A DNA stretch of 64,000 nucleotides from Vibrio bivalvicida. GTDB taxonomy: Bacteria > Pseudomonadota > Gammaproteobacteria > Enterobacterales > Vibrionaceae. Position 1 is the first letter of the stretch, and each line of letters begins with the position of its first letter. Below are positions 26,187 to 34,625 of the stretch, piece by piece. The position numbers were made by a program, and so were the translations under genes. The DNA lies in contig NZ_LLEI02000075.1 in the NCBI RefSeq assembly GCF_001399455.2, forward strand, positions 62,001 through 126,000, written 5' to 3'. The notes beneath the pieces are model-generated. The model was not told the origin of the DNA and made no database searches. It saw nothing but the letters and a program-made list of their open reading frames with translations.

Positions 26187-27125
26187 TTATCGGTACTTCA
26201 TTAACAGTGCTTCACGTACCTTGGTCTGGTCCATATTCGCTTGAGTAGCGAAGATACTATCTGTCGGAATGTTTTTAGGAAAAGGGTTACCGAGAAAAGT
26301 TTGATACAAAGCGTACACACCTCGATAGCCCATCTCATAGGGTTGCTGTATCACGAGCCCATAAATTCGACCGTCAGATAGGGCTTCTACAAGAATTTTG
26401 TTCGAGTCGAAGCCAATGTGAACTAAATCAGTCGGTGTTTCGAGTGACCCTAAAGCGATTAACACAGCAACGGTTGTGGACTCATTCGGTGTGAAGATGC
26501 CATCAAGTTGTTGGATTTTTCCTGTAAGGATTTCTTTGGCATGTTTACGCGCGTCACCAATCTTCAACCCTAAATAGCGGTCTTCAACAATCATTAACCC
26601 CGACGATGTTGCACCATCTTCAAAGCCTTGCTCACGGTCGTCTGTTGAAACAACTCCCTTTTCCATTCTTAGTAGAGCTACTTTGCCTTGGTTGCCCAGT
26701 TTTTTAGCCATTTTTGTCCCTGCAAGGAACCCTGCGTGGTAGTTATCTGTTGCAATAACGCTGATAACCTCCGCCGAGCCAGTATCTCGGTCGATATAAA
26801 CGGTCGGAATATCTAGCTCTTTTAGCCGTGCTACATCATCAGCTCTGTCTGCAGAGTTGGGTGCGAGCAATAGTCCAATACACCTGTTTTTTATCACTTG
26901 GTCAATGATCATGCGCTGAGCATCAATGTTGGACTCGTCCTTTGGGCCGCGAAAATAAATGGCTAACCCTAGCTCTTGTGCTGCTTTTTCACTGCCAGCT
27001 TTAACCGATAGCCAAAAGTCGTGAACAGAGCCGGCTGGAACAACACCAATACAATCTTGAGATAAGCTATAGGAACTGAAACTGAGCAGGAACGGTATCA
27101 TTAATCGATATAATCCTCTGAGCAT
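26187..27125 (-). CDS. Orphan periplasmic substrate-binding protein, sugar-binding type
   Basis: 312 residues from ATG 27125, with GGAGG 8 bases upstream; a TTG just before is unneeded. The signal peptide (about 1-22) ends near SSYSLSQ. The rest is a type I periplasmic-binding fold like RbsB: two lobes with IGVVPAGSVHDFWLSVKAG at the start, LLLAPNSADR, ATDNYHAGFLAG and GIFTPNESTTVAVL. No ABC permease, ATPase or sensor kinase gene is nearby, so its partner is unknown. It could feed a transporter encoded elsewhere or present a ligand to a sensor, as LuxP or TorT do. Ligand unknown. Confidence 0.8.
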   Translation of the reverse strand: MLRGLYRLMIPFLLSFSSYSLSQDCIGVVPAGSVHDFWLSVKAGSEKAAQELGLAIYFRGPKDESNIDAQRMIIDQVIKNRCIGLLLAPNSADRADDVARLKELDIPTVYIDRDTGSAEVISVIATDNYHAGFLAGTKMAKKLGNQGKVALLRMEKGVVSTDDREQGFEDGATSSGLMIVEDRYLGLKIGDARKHAKEILTGKIQQLDGIFTPNESTTVAVLIALGSLETPTDLVHIGFDSNKILVEALSDGRIYGLVIQQPYEMGYRGVYALYQTFLGNPFPKNIPTDSIFATQANMDQTKVREALLMKYR

Positions 27126-27320
27126 CAAGAGAACCTCCGTTAAATACCAATGACTTTATGTTTTCTACTTTCTATCAGTAAGCATAGTGCGCTTCGTCAT
27201 TTAAGTCGCAATTGCGCTATTAAACAAAAATACGAGCCTGAAATTAAGAATGATCATTTAGAGAGACATTAATGAATATCTTGCTATGATGAGCAAAAAT
27301 AAAATAGCAGGAAGCATGTT

Positions 27321-27653
27321 ATGCCACATTTACGCTTTAGAGCAGTAGAGCCGCAAACGGTTCAAACACTCTCGAAATCACTTATCGACGATCTGCAGCC
27401 GTATATGGATTGCCCACGAGAAGACTTTACCTTTGAGTACATCTACACCACTTTTTATCATGAAGGAGAGGTCAGCCAAGCTTACCCATTCGTCGAAGTG
27501 TTATGGTTTGACCGTGGTCAAGAGACTCAAGATGCTGTGGCTAAGATCATCACTAGTCAAGTTCGTGGCATGATAGGCGAAGATGTCGATGTTGCCGTGA
27601 TTTTTACAGCACTAGAAGCAAGCAGCTACTATGATAATGGTGAACATTACTAG
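27321..27653 (+). CDS. DUF1904 family protein
   Basis: A 110-residue cytoplasmic protein matching what I recall of DUF1904, a small tautomerase-like family of unknown function. It starts MPHLRFRAVEP, with Pro2 exposed after Met removal as in tautomerases, and has conserved YPFVEVLWFDRG in the middle. GCAGGAAG precedes the ATG. It is 13 bases upstream of mepA and likely cotranscribed; a functional link is not evident. Confidence 0.8.
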   Translation: MPHLRFRAVEPQTVQTLSKSLIDDLQPYMDCPREDFTFEYIYTTFYHEGEVSQAYPFVEVLWFDRGQETQDAVAKIITSQVRGMIGEDVDVAVIFTALEASSYYDNGEHY

Positions 27654-27666
27654 CTAGGGAGTAGGG

Positions 27667-28524
27667 ATGAGAATTAATAAAATGCGAGCTACGGTGCTCT
27701 CGTCCTTACTTTCTATGTTTATTGCTCCCGCTTTAGCTACGCCTTGGGAGCAAATCACAACGCCCTCCAAACAACCCCCTCAAGCCATTGGTAGTTATGC
27801 TAACGGCTGTTTAGTTGGTGGTTCAGCACTGCCACTACAAGGCGACGGTTATCAAGTTTTACGCAGTCAGCGCGCGCGATATTATGGACACCCGAGTGCG
27901 GTGAGCTTTGTTCAAAGGCTGTCCGAGGTGACTAAGCATAAGCTCAAAACAAGACTGCTTATTGGTGACATCTCATTGCCGCAAGGTGGGCGCTTTTCAA
28001 CCGGTCATACTAGCCACCAAACAGGGCTCGATATTGATATTTGGCTACGCTTGGCAGACTCACCACTTTCACAAACGGATCTAGAGCAGCCAATGCCGAT
28101 GAGTTTGGTTAACCTAAAGCAATATGCGCTGTTAAAAAACAGTTGGGAGTCACGTCATTTTCAACTGATAAAAATGGCTGCAAGTGACGACCAAGTCGCG
28201 CGGATATTTGTTCACCCGGTAATTAAAGAAAAACTCTGTACTACGGAAGGGAAAGTCGAGAGGGAATGGCTCCGCAAAGTTCGACCTTGGTGGGGGCACC
28301 ACTACCATATGCATGTGCGCTTGAAGTGCCCACAGGGGAGCATGATTTGCAAACCTCAAGCCGAACCACCTCAGGGAGATGGTTGTGGTGCGGAGCTGGC
28401 GAGTTGGAAGCCACAACCAAAACCCGCAGCGCCCAAGGTAGCGAGCAACAAGTCGAAAAAGAAAAAACGTTCAATCATGCCAGTACAATGTCAGCAACTA
28501 CTAAACAAAAACGCCGCTCGATGA
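27667..28524 (+). CDS. mepA: Penicillin-insensitive murein endopeptidase
   Basis: Periplasmic metallo-endopeptidase that cuts D-alanyl-meso-diaminopimelate cross-links in peptidoglycan. 285 residues: signal peptide about 1-24 (ending APALA), then the LAS-type zinc site with GHTSHQTGLDIDIWL (His and Asp ligands) and WWGHHYHMHVRLKCP near the C-terminus. The extreme C-terminus is Lys-rich (NKSKKKKRS). AGGGAGTAGGG precedes the ATG. The stop codon lies in the loop of the terminator hairpin. Confidence 0.93.
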   Translation: MRINKMRATVLSSLLSMFIAPALATPWEQITTPSKQPPQAIGSYANGCLVGGSALPLQGDGYQVLRSQRARYYGHPSAVSFVQRLSEVTKHKLKTRLLIGDISLPQGGRFSTGHTSHQTGLDIDIWLRLADSPLSQTDLEQPMPMSLVNLKQYALLKNSWESRHFQLIKMAASDDQVARIFVHPVIKEKLCTTEGKVEREWLRKVRPWWGHHYHMHVRLKCPQGSMICKPQAEPPQGDGCGAELASWKPQPKPAAPKVASNKSKKKKRSIMPVQCQQLLNKNAAR

Positions 28525-28531
28525 GCGGCGT
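28511..28531. terminator. Bidirectional terminator between mepA and yfhL
   Basis: ACGCCGCTC (28511-28519) pairs with GAGCGGCGT (28523-28531), with A/T-rich runs on both outer sides. It overlaps the mepA stop codon (28522-28524) and lies 9 bases past the yfhL stop, so it can serve both convergent genes. Confidence 0.85.
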
Positions 28532-28539
28532 AATTTTTA

Positions 28540-28794
28540 TTAAGCTAAACCTTGGATGATGACGAACTTCTCTAATAGTTCTTCATCAGTTTCAACGTGA
28601 TTTGGATCTGTGATGATACATTTTGTTATCGGGCACACAGACTGACACGTTGGCTTTTCATAGTGACCTTTACACTCTGTGCAGAGATCGGGATCGATCT
28701 CGAAGATAGTGTCACCCATGGTAATCGCGCCATTTGGGCACTCAGGATCACACATGTCACAGTTGATGCACTTGTCAGTAATCAGTAGCGCCAT
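28540..28794 (-). CDS. yfhL: YfhL-type 2[4Fe-4S] ferredoxin
   Basis: Small electron carrier of 84 residues. The first cluster motif is CINCDMCDPECP (Cys9, 12, 15, 19). The second is the family's unusual extended version, CTECKGHYEKPTCQSVCP, with a longer loop between cysteines. It lies three bases after trhP on the same strand, so the two are cotranscribed and probably translationally coupled. That it supplies electrons or clusters to TrhP is inference from adjacency. Confidence 0.93.
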   Translation of the reverse strand: MALLITDKCINCDMCDPECPNGAITMGDTIFEIDPDLCTECKGHYEKPTCQSVCPITKCIITDPNHVETDEELLEKFVIIQGLA

Positions 28795-28797
28795 TGC

Positions 28798-30195
28798 TTA
28801 CTTACCAGTTGGATTGCGAGTATCCTGACCTGAGTTTAGGTTACGCATTAATAGGCCGTATTCTAGGTCCATATCCTCAGGAACTGGGATGAATACAAAG
28901 TGGCCGTTTCCTTTTGCGTCCTCAATTTTTTCTGACTTGCGGTTTTCCATAGCTTCAAGAGTGAAGATGACGTTGCCTCTTGGTGTCATTAGCTCAAGGC
29001 TGTCACCAACTAAGAATTTGTTCTTCACTTCAACTTCTGCTAGATCACCACGGCGTTTGCCCGTGAATTCACCGACGAACTGTTGCGCGTCAGAAACTGA
29101 GTAGCCGTAGTCGTAGTTTTGGTACGCATCATGAGTGTGACGACGTAGGAAACCTTCTGTATAACCACGGTGTGCTAGGCTCTCTAGCGTGCCCATTAGG
29201 TTTTCATCAAATGGCTTGCCTGCAACTGCATCATCGATCGCTTTACGGTAAACTTGCGCTGTACGAGCACAGTAGTAGAAAGACTTAGTACGGCCTTCAA
29301 TCTTCAGTGAGTGAACCCCCATCTTGGTTAGGCGCTCAACGTGTTGAACAGCACGTAGGTCTTTTGAGTTCATGATGTAAGTGCCGTGCTCATCTTCGTA
29401 AGCAGCCATCTTTTCTTCTGGGCGGTGCGCTTCAGAAAGTAGAACCACTTCATCTGTAGGCTTGCCACGGCCGATCGTCGTTTCAGGACGCTCATCCTGA
29501 ACTTCAACCGCTTGCGCTTGTGCAGGGTCAAATTTCTCTACGATGTCGCCAGTGTCGTTCTCTTTGCCTTCTTCAACTTTATATTCCCAGCGACATGCGT
29601 TAGTACATGTACCTTGGTTAGGATCACGCTTGTTGATGTAACCAGAAAGTAGGCAACGGCCAGAGTAAGCCATACATAGAGCACCGTGAACGAATACTTC
29701 TAGTTCCGTTTCAGGACAGTGCTCACGAATCTCTTCGATCTCTTCTAGAGAAAGCTCACGAGATACAATCACACGCTCAACGCCGTTAGCTGACCAGAAT
29801 TTTACGGTTGCCCAGTTCACTGCGTTCGCTTGAACTGACAGGTGAATTGGCATTTCTGGGAACGCTTCACGAACCATCATGATTAGACCCGGGTCAGACA
29901 TAATTAGTGCGTCTGGGCCCATCTCAACAACTGGTTTTAGGTCGCGGATGAAGGTTTTTAGCTTAGAGTTGTGCGGTTGAATGTTACATACCACGTAAAG
30001 CTTCTTGCCTTGGGCATGCGCTTCGTCGATACCGATTTTAAGGTTCTCGTGGTTGAACTCGTTGTTACGTACGCGAAGGCTGTAACGAGGTTGACCAGCG
30101 TATACCGCGTCTGCGCCGTAGGCAAATGCGTAACGCATGTTTTTAAGGCTACCTGCAGGTGACAGTAGCTCTGGTACGAATGCTTTCTCAGTCAT
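28798..30195 (-). CDS. trhP: tRNA 5-hydroxyuridine modification protein, U32 family
   Basis: 465-residue U32-family protein closest to E. coli YegQ/TrhP (453), which with prephenate makes 5-hydroxyuridine at wobble position 34 of tRNA. The family signature EVFVHGALCMAYSGRCLLS is present, and further conserved cysteines in NQGTCTNACRWEY suit an iron-sulfur site. The C-terminal beta-barrel domain (from about 380) has KNKFLVGDSLELMTPRG. It has its own upstream region of 260 bases. Historically annotated as a protease or collagenase; that is probably wrong. Confidence 0.9.
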   Translation of the reverse strand: MTEKAFVPELLSPAGSLKNMRYAFAYGADAVYAGQPRYSLRVRNNEFNHENLKIGIDEAHAQGKKLYVVCNIQPHNSKLKTFIRDLKPVVEMGPDALIMSDPGLIMMVREAFPEMPIHLSVQANAVNWATVKFWSANGVERVIVSRELSLEEIEEIREHCPETELEVFVHGALCMAYSGRCLLSGYINKRDPNQGTCTNACRWEYKVEEGKENDTGDIVEKFDPAQAQAVEVQDERPETTIGRGKPTDEVVLLSEAHRPEEKMAAYEDEHGTYIMNSKDLRAVQHVERLTKMGVHSLKIEGRTKSFYYCARTAQVYRKAIDDAVAGKPFDENLMGTLESLAHRGYTEGFLRRHTHDAYQNYDYGYSVSDAQQFVGEFTGKRRGDLAEVEVKNKFLVGDSLELMTPRGNVIFTLEAMENRKSEKIEDAKGNGHFVFIPVPEDMDLEYGLLMRNLNSGQDTRNPTGK

Positions 30196-30380
30196 GTGTA
30201 ATTCTCTTAATCTGATCTCAAGTCAGGCCGATTCCACCACATGGGATCGGGGGCGCAAATTTTACGTCAAAATGTGACTTGTGACCAGAGTTGAATGTGA
30301 ACGAAATTTGTTCGAGGCATGAATGACCAGAATAGCTACTGCTTTCCAAGTCGCTTGAGGGGAGTTTGATATTCGAAATG

Positions 30381-30451
30381 ATGCGCAGAGCAATGTCTGC
30401 GCATACTTGTCACAATAGCTACACAGGTCACTCTTAAATGTCCTGTGACAA
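30381..30451. repeat. Paired inverted repeats between rdgC and trhP
   Basis: ATGCGCAGA (30381-30389) pairs with TCTGCGCAT (30396-30404), 6-base loop. TTGTCACA (30407-30414) pairs with TGTGACAA (30444-30451), and a competing ACAGG/CCTGT (30423-30427 with 30442-30446) lies within. No T-run follows. It may act in rdgC 3'-end formation or be a REP-like element. Confidence 0.5.
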
Positions 30452-30455
30452 ATCT

Positions 30456-31370
30456 TTATGCGTTAGGGTGAGGTAAGCCGCCTAAACACTCATAAAGATT
30501 TGGCAAGAATGCGCCAAGCTCACCACACAGTAGTGAGAAGTCAGCGTCAAAGCGTGCTGCTTGGTCTTCACGTGGGATATCATCATTTTGATCTTTAAGC
30601 TCGTCAGAGAACTTAAGACGCTTGATGCTACCATCCTCAGCTAAGATAAATTCGATACGTTCTTGCCACCAAAGCGCTAGTTTAGTCACGACTTTATCGG
30701 CATCAATATGGCTGCGGATCTCGTCTGCTGTCAGCTCTTGTTTCTTACAGCGGATCACGCCGCCTTCCTCAAGTACCGATTTCAGCTCTGCTTCATCAAG
30801 CATCTGCATGCCTACTGGTGTTTCACCGGTTTTCACCCATTCTGTTAGCGTTGTTTCGACCGCTTTCTCAGGGATAGCAGGAACCACGGGCAGACTGCCC
30901 ATGGTTTTACGCAGCAGCGCTAAAACGTCTTCTGCTTTTTTGAAGCTACTCGCATCGACTAAAATAAAGCCTTCTTTTGGTAGTATAAGCACATACGTGT
31001 AGTTACTGCGGCTAAAGGCGCGCGGTAGCAAGTCGATCACGATGTCTTCTTTCAGGTTGTCTTTCTCTTTTTTCTTCAGAGGGCGACCTTCTTGCGCTTC
31101 AAGTGCTTCTACCTTGGCGTTTAAAGAGTCTTTGATCACTGAAGCCGGAAGCATTTTTTCTTCTTTTTTGGCGCAGATAAGAATGCGGTTTTCTGAAACG
31201 TGCGTCATCATGTCGCCATGTTTGCCCATCGCGGTAACCCAACCAAATTTCTGCTTATCTTGGCTACCACACGGGGTAAAACGAAACTCAGCTAATTGTT
31301 TTTCAAGTTGATCTGCGTTGAACTCGATATCACGGTTAAAACGATATACCAGACAGTTTTTAAACCACAT
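30456..31370 (-). CDS. rdgC: Recombination-associated protein RdgC
   Basis: Nucleoid-associated DNA-binding ring protein that limits RecA activity. 304 residues (E. coli 303), beginning MWFKNCLVYRFNRDIEF, with LIVDASSFKKAEDVLALLRK-like central region and the acidic C-terminal part. Transcribed divergently from phoB with a 208-base gap. Confidence 0.96.
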   Translation of the reverse strand: MWFKNCLVYRFNRDIEFNADQLEKQLAEFRFTPCGSQDKQKFGWVTAMGKHGDMMTHVSENRILICAKKEEKMLPASVIKDSLNAKVEALEAQEGRPLKKKEKDNLKEDIVIDLLPRAFSRSNYTYVLILPKEGFILVDASSFKKAEDVLALLRKTMGSLPVVPAIPEKAVETTLTEWVKTGETPVGMQMLDEAELKSVLEEGGVIRCKKQELTADEIRSHIDADKVVTKLALWWQERIEFILAEDGSIKRLKFSDELKDQNDDIPREDQAARFDADFSLLCGELGAFLPNLYECLGGLPHPNA

Positions 31371-31482
31371 ACTCTTTCTCTATACCTTTAAAATAGTTGC
31401 CAATCATAAAGACTTTTGCCGCGCTTGTCTTACTGCAAACACACAATAGTGGGATGAAAGTTATATGAAAATTTGTTTTCAA

Positions 31483-31500
31483 AGGTCACAAAAGTGTCAT
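31483..31500 (+). promoter_or_regulatory. Pho box before phoB
   Basis: AGGTCACAAAAGTGTCAT agrees at 14 of 18 positions with the PhoB consensus CTGTCATAWAWCTGTCAT, with GTCA repeats 11 bases apart. It lies 78 bases before phoB, consistent with autoregulation. Confidence 0.65.
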
Positions 31501-31578
31501 AATTGCTAGTGATAATGCTTAGCGTTGCACAAGGGTCAATTACCCAAGATAACTTAACTTACATAAGGTTATTAGATT

Positions 31579-32268
31579 ATGTCTAGAAGGATTCTGGTTG
31601 TTGAAGACGAAGCACCAATTCGCGAAATGCTTTGCTTTGTACTTGAACAGAAAGGTTACCAAGCGGTGGAAGCGGAAGATTACGACAGTGCGGTAACTAA
31701 ACTGGCTGAACCCTTCCCAGATCTCGTGTTGCTAGATTGGATGCTACCTGGTGGCAGCGGTATCAACTTTATCAAACATATGAAGCGCGAAGAGCTAACT
31801 CGTAACATTCCGGTTGTGATGTTAACAGCTCGAGGTGAAGAAGAAGATAAAGTGCGTGGCCTTGAAGTCGGTGCTGATGACTACATCACTAAACCGTTTT
31901 CACCCAAAGAGCTAGTGGCGCGTTTAAAGGCGGTTATTCGTCGTGTCACACCAACGGCGTTAGAAGATGTGATTGACGTCCAAGGGCTTAAGCTAGACCC
32001 AGTTTCACACCGCGTGACAGCAAATGGAGAAGCTCTCGACATGGGACCGACAGAGTTCAAAATGTTGCATTTCTTTATGACTCACCAAGAGCGTGTGTAC
32101 AGCCGGGAGCAGCTATTGAACAATGTTTGGGGCACCAACGTGTATGTGGAAGACCGTACCGTCGATGTACATATTCGTCGATTACGTAAGGCGCTTGAGG
32201 CTGCAGGACACGACAAGCTGATTCAAACCGTGCGTGGCGCAGGCTATCGGTTCTCGACCAAAGCGTAA
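31579..32268 (+). CDS. phoB: Phosphate regulon response regulator
   Basis: OmpR-type regulator activated under phosphate starvation. 229 residues: receiver domain 1-120 with acidic Asp10 and Glu11, phosphorylated Asp53 (LVLLDWML) and a conserved Lys in YITKPFSPKEL; winged-helix DNA-binding domain about 130-228 with VYVEDRTVDVHIRRLRKAL. AAGG lies upstream of ATG 31579. Followed 24 bases later by phoR. Confidence 0.97.
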   Translation: MSRRILVVEDEAPIREMLCFVLEQKGYQAVEAEDYDSAVTKLAEPFPDLVLLDWMLPGGSGINFIKHMKREELTRNIPVVMLTARGEEEDKVRGLEVGADDYITKPFSPKELVARLKAVIRRVTPTALEDVIDVQGLKLDPVSHRVTANGEALDMGPTEFKMLHFFMTHQERVYSREQLLNNVWGTNVYVEDRTVDVHIRRLRKALEAAGHDKLIQTVRGAGYRFSTKA

Positions 32269-32292
32269 AAACAGTACCATTTGGAGAGGTAA

Positions 32293-33591
32293 GTGGTAGA
32301 ACGGTTAACTTGGAAAAAGCTAGCCTGGGAGCTGGCTTTTTTTTACACCCCTTGGGTGATTGTAGGTTGGATCTTCGGACATATGCCGTGGTTGCTTTTA
32401 GCTGCCACGGTTTTGCAGCTTGTATGGCATTTACATAACCAGATGCGCCTATCTGCATGGCTATGGGATGAAAAGCGTCTTACTCCACCTTCGGGTAGCG
32501 GCAACTGGGAGTCTCTGTTTAACGGTATTTACCGCTTGCAGCAGCGCCAGCGTAAAAAACGCAAAGAGTTGACCAACTTAATTCGCCGTTTCCGTAATGG
32601 TGCCGAATCGCTACCCGATGCCGTTGTGGTATTTCGGGGTGAAGGTAATATTGTTTGGTGCAACAAGCTTGCACAGCACCTGCTTGGTTTCAAATGGCCA
32701 GATGATTCAGGTCAGCCTATTTCGAATCTGATTCGTACCCCTGACTTTATTAAGTACCTTAATAAACAAGACTTTTCAGAACCCCTCGAGATGCGTTCAC
32801 CACTTAATGTTGAACGCATGCTAGAGCTACGTATTGTGCCCTACACCGAAGGTGAGCACTTGATGGTGGTACGTGATGTATCTCAGCTCAAGCAACTCGA
32901 AGGGATGCGCCGTAACTTCTTTGCCAATGTTTCTCACGAGCTAAGAACGCCGATGACAGTGCTACAAGGTTATCTAGAGATGACCGAAGACCCTGACATG
33001 GTGGTGGGCCCAATGTGGACCAAAGCCCATGGCGTGATGACCGAGCAGCTTAATCGAATGAATAGCCTGGTCAATCAGCTCTTAACTTTATCTAAGATTG
33101 AAGCCGCGCCAATGCATGAGCTAGAAGATGTCGTTAATGTACCTGCCATGTTAGAAGTGCTGGAGAAAGAGGCCATCAGTTTGAGTGGGGATCTTGAGCA
33201 CAAACTGTCATTTGATGTTGATAATAGTTTACGTGTACTCGGTGATGATGATCAGCTACGCAGTGCCATTTCTAATTTGGTTTACAATGCGGTGAAATAC
33301 ACGCCTGCGGGTGCAGATATTCGCGTACGCTGGTATCAGTCGGCTCAAGGGGCGCATTTAGAAGTGGAAGATAGCGGTGATGGTATCGAACCCCAGCATC
33401 TACATCGGTTGACAGAGCGATTCTATCGGGTTGATAAAGCTCGTTCACGTGACACCGGTGGCAGTGGCTTGGGTTTGGCGATTGTTAAGCATGCGCTAAG
33501 CCACCATGACTCCCATCTAGACATTCACAGTGAAGTTAGCGTCGGCAGCAAATTCTCATTCATTTTGCCACCAAGACTGGTGGTGAGCTGA
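32293..33591 (+). CDS. phoR: Phosphate regulon sensor histidine kinase
   Basis: Membrane kinase that phosphorylates PhoB in low phosphate, held off by PstSCAB-PhoU. 432 residues: one or two short N-terminal membrane spans (about 15-47), a PAS domain (about 100-195), HisKA with His215 in FANVSHELRTP, and an ATPase domain with the G box GGSGLGLAIVKHAL. No periplasmic sensor domain, as usual for PhoR. The start is GTG at 32293 after GGAGAGGTAA. Overlaps the next start by one base (TGATG). Confidence 0.96.
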   Translation: MVERLTWKKLAWELAFFYTPWVIVGWIFGHMPWLLLAATVLQLVWHLHNQMRLSAWLWDEKRLTPPSGSGNWESLFNGIYRLQQRQRKKRKELTNLIRRFRNGAESLPDAVVVFRGEGNIVWCNKLAQHLLGFKWPDDSGQPISNLIRTPDFIKYLNKQDFSEPLEMRSPLNVERMLELRIVPYTEGEHLMVVRDVSQLKQLEGMRRNFFANVSHELRTPMTVLQGYLEMTEDPDMVVGPMWTKAHGVMTEQLNRMNSLVNQLLTLSKIEAAPMHELEDVVNVPAMLEVLEKEAISLSGDLEHKLSFDVDNSLRVLGDDDQLRSAISNLVYNAVKYTPAGADIRVRWYQSAQGAHLEVEDSGDGIEPQHLHRLTERFYRVDKARSRDTGGSGLGLAIVKHALSHHDSHLDIHSEVSVGSKFSFILPPRLVVS

Positions 33592-34568
33592 TGAAACAAA
33601 ATGTCGCATTTGCAATCCTTAGCTTCTGCTTCTCTGTTTCTGCACTGGCCGTTGATGGGCAGGTGGCTGAGGAACTGCCAAGCTACAGCAAAAAGTCAGG
33701 CATCACGGGGAGCTTAACCACGGTTGGTTCTGATACCTTAGCGGGGATGACAACTTTATGGGTTGAAGAGTTTAAGCAACTTTACCCTAGTGTGAATGGC
33801 CAGGTGCAGGCATCTGGCTCTTCGACCGCCCCTCCAGCTTTGACAGAACGCACTGCACAGTTTGGCCCAATGAGTCGACCGATGCGAAATCGTGAAATTG
33901 AAGCCTTTGAAAGAGAGCATGGGTACAAACCAACCGAGCTGAGAATAGCAATTGATGCGATAGGGATCTTTGTCCATCGAGATAACCCAATCAAAGGGCT
34001 TAACTTCGCTCAGCTTGATAGTATTTTTTCTGCGACCCTTCGTTGTGGCTCTAACTCTCATATTAATTCTTGGGCTGATTTGGGGTTAGACTATCAATGG
34101 GCGAAGCGAGGCATGCAGCTATTTGGTCGCAACTCGGTGTCTGGCACTTACGGCTACTTTAAGAAAAATGCCCTATGCGGTGGGGATTTTAAAAACAACG
34201 TTAACGAGCAACCGGGCTCGGCGTCGGTTGTTCAATCTGTCAGCTCAGCAATCAACACTATTGGGTATTCGGGTGTAGGTTATCAAGTGTCTGGAGTAAA
34301 GCTACTGCCGATTGCTAAATCAGGTCATGACTACGTAGAAGCAAGTAAGGAAAATATCTTATCAGGTAAGTACCCACTATCTCGATACCTCTATGTTTAT
34401 CTGAATAAGAACCCTATTAAACCCCTTAGTCCAATAGAGCGTGAATTCATTCGTTTTATCTATTCTAAGCAAGGGCAAGCCTTGGTGACTAAAGATGGCT
34501 ACATTCCAATTTCTGCCGATATTGCACGTCGAGAGTTAGCCAAAGTGGGCATTGCTGAACCTGAATAA
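33591..34568 (+). CDS. PstS-like phosphate-binding protein
   Basis: 325-residue periplasmic protein: signal peptide about 1-20 (FCFSVSALA), then a PBP-like phosphate-binding fold with TTVGSDTLAGMTTLWVEEF, QASGSSTAPPALTERTAQ and FGRNSVSGTYGYFKK, whose Ser, Thr, Arg and Asp side chains resemble the PstS phosphate site. Its start overlaps the phoR stop, so it is in the phoB operon. The pst permease genes lie beyond ppk-ppx and lack their own binding-protein gene here, so this product may serve PstC-PstA or have a separate sensing role. Confidence 0.88.
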   Translation: MKQNVAFAILSFCFSVSALAVDGQVAEELPSYSKKSGITGSLTTVGSDTLAGMTTLWVEEFKQLYPSVNGQVQASGSSTAPPALTERTAQFGPMSRPMRNREIEAFEREHGYKPTELRIAIDAIGIFVHRDNPIKGLNFAQLDSIFSATLRCGSNSHINSWADLGLDYQWAKRGMQLFGRNSVSGTYGYFKKNALCGGDFKNNVNEQPGSASVVQSVSSAINTIGYSGVGYQVSGVKLLPIAKSGHDYVEASKENILSGKYPLSRYLYVYLNKNPIKPLSPIEREFIRFIYSKQGQALVTKDGYIPISADIARRELAKVGIAEPE

Positions 34569-34625
34569 AGAAAGTCCACTTTCACGCAACCTTTGACAGT
34601 TGGAGTTATGCGCTTGTGTTTACTT

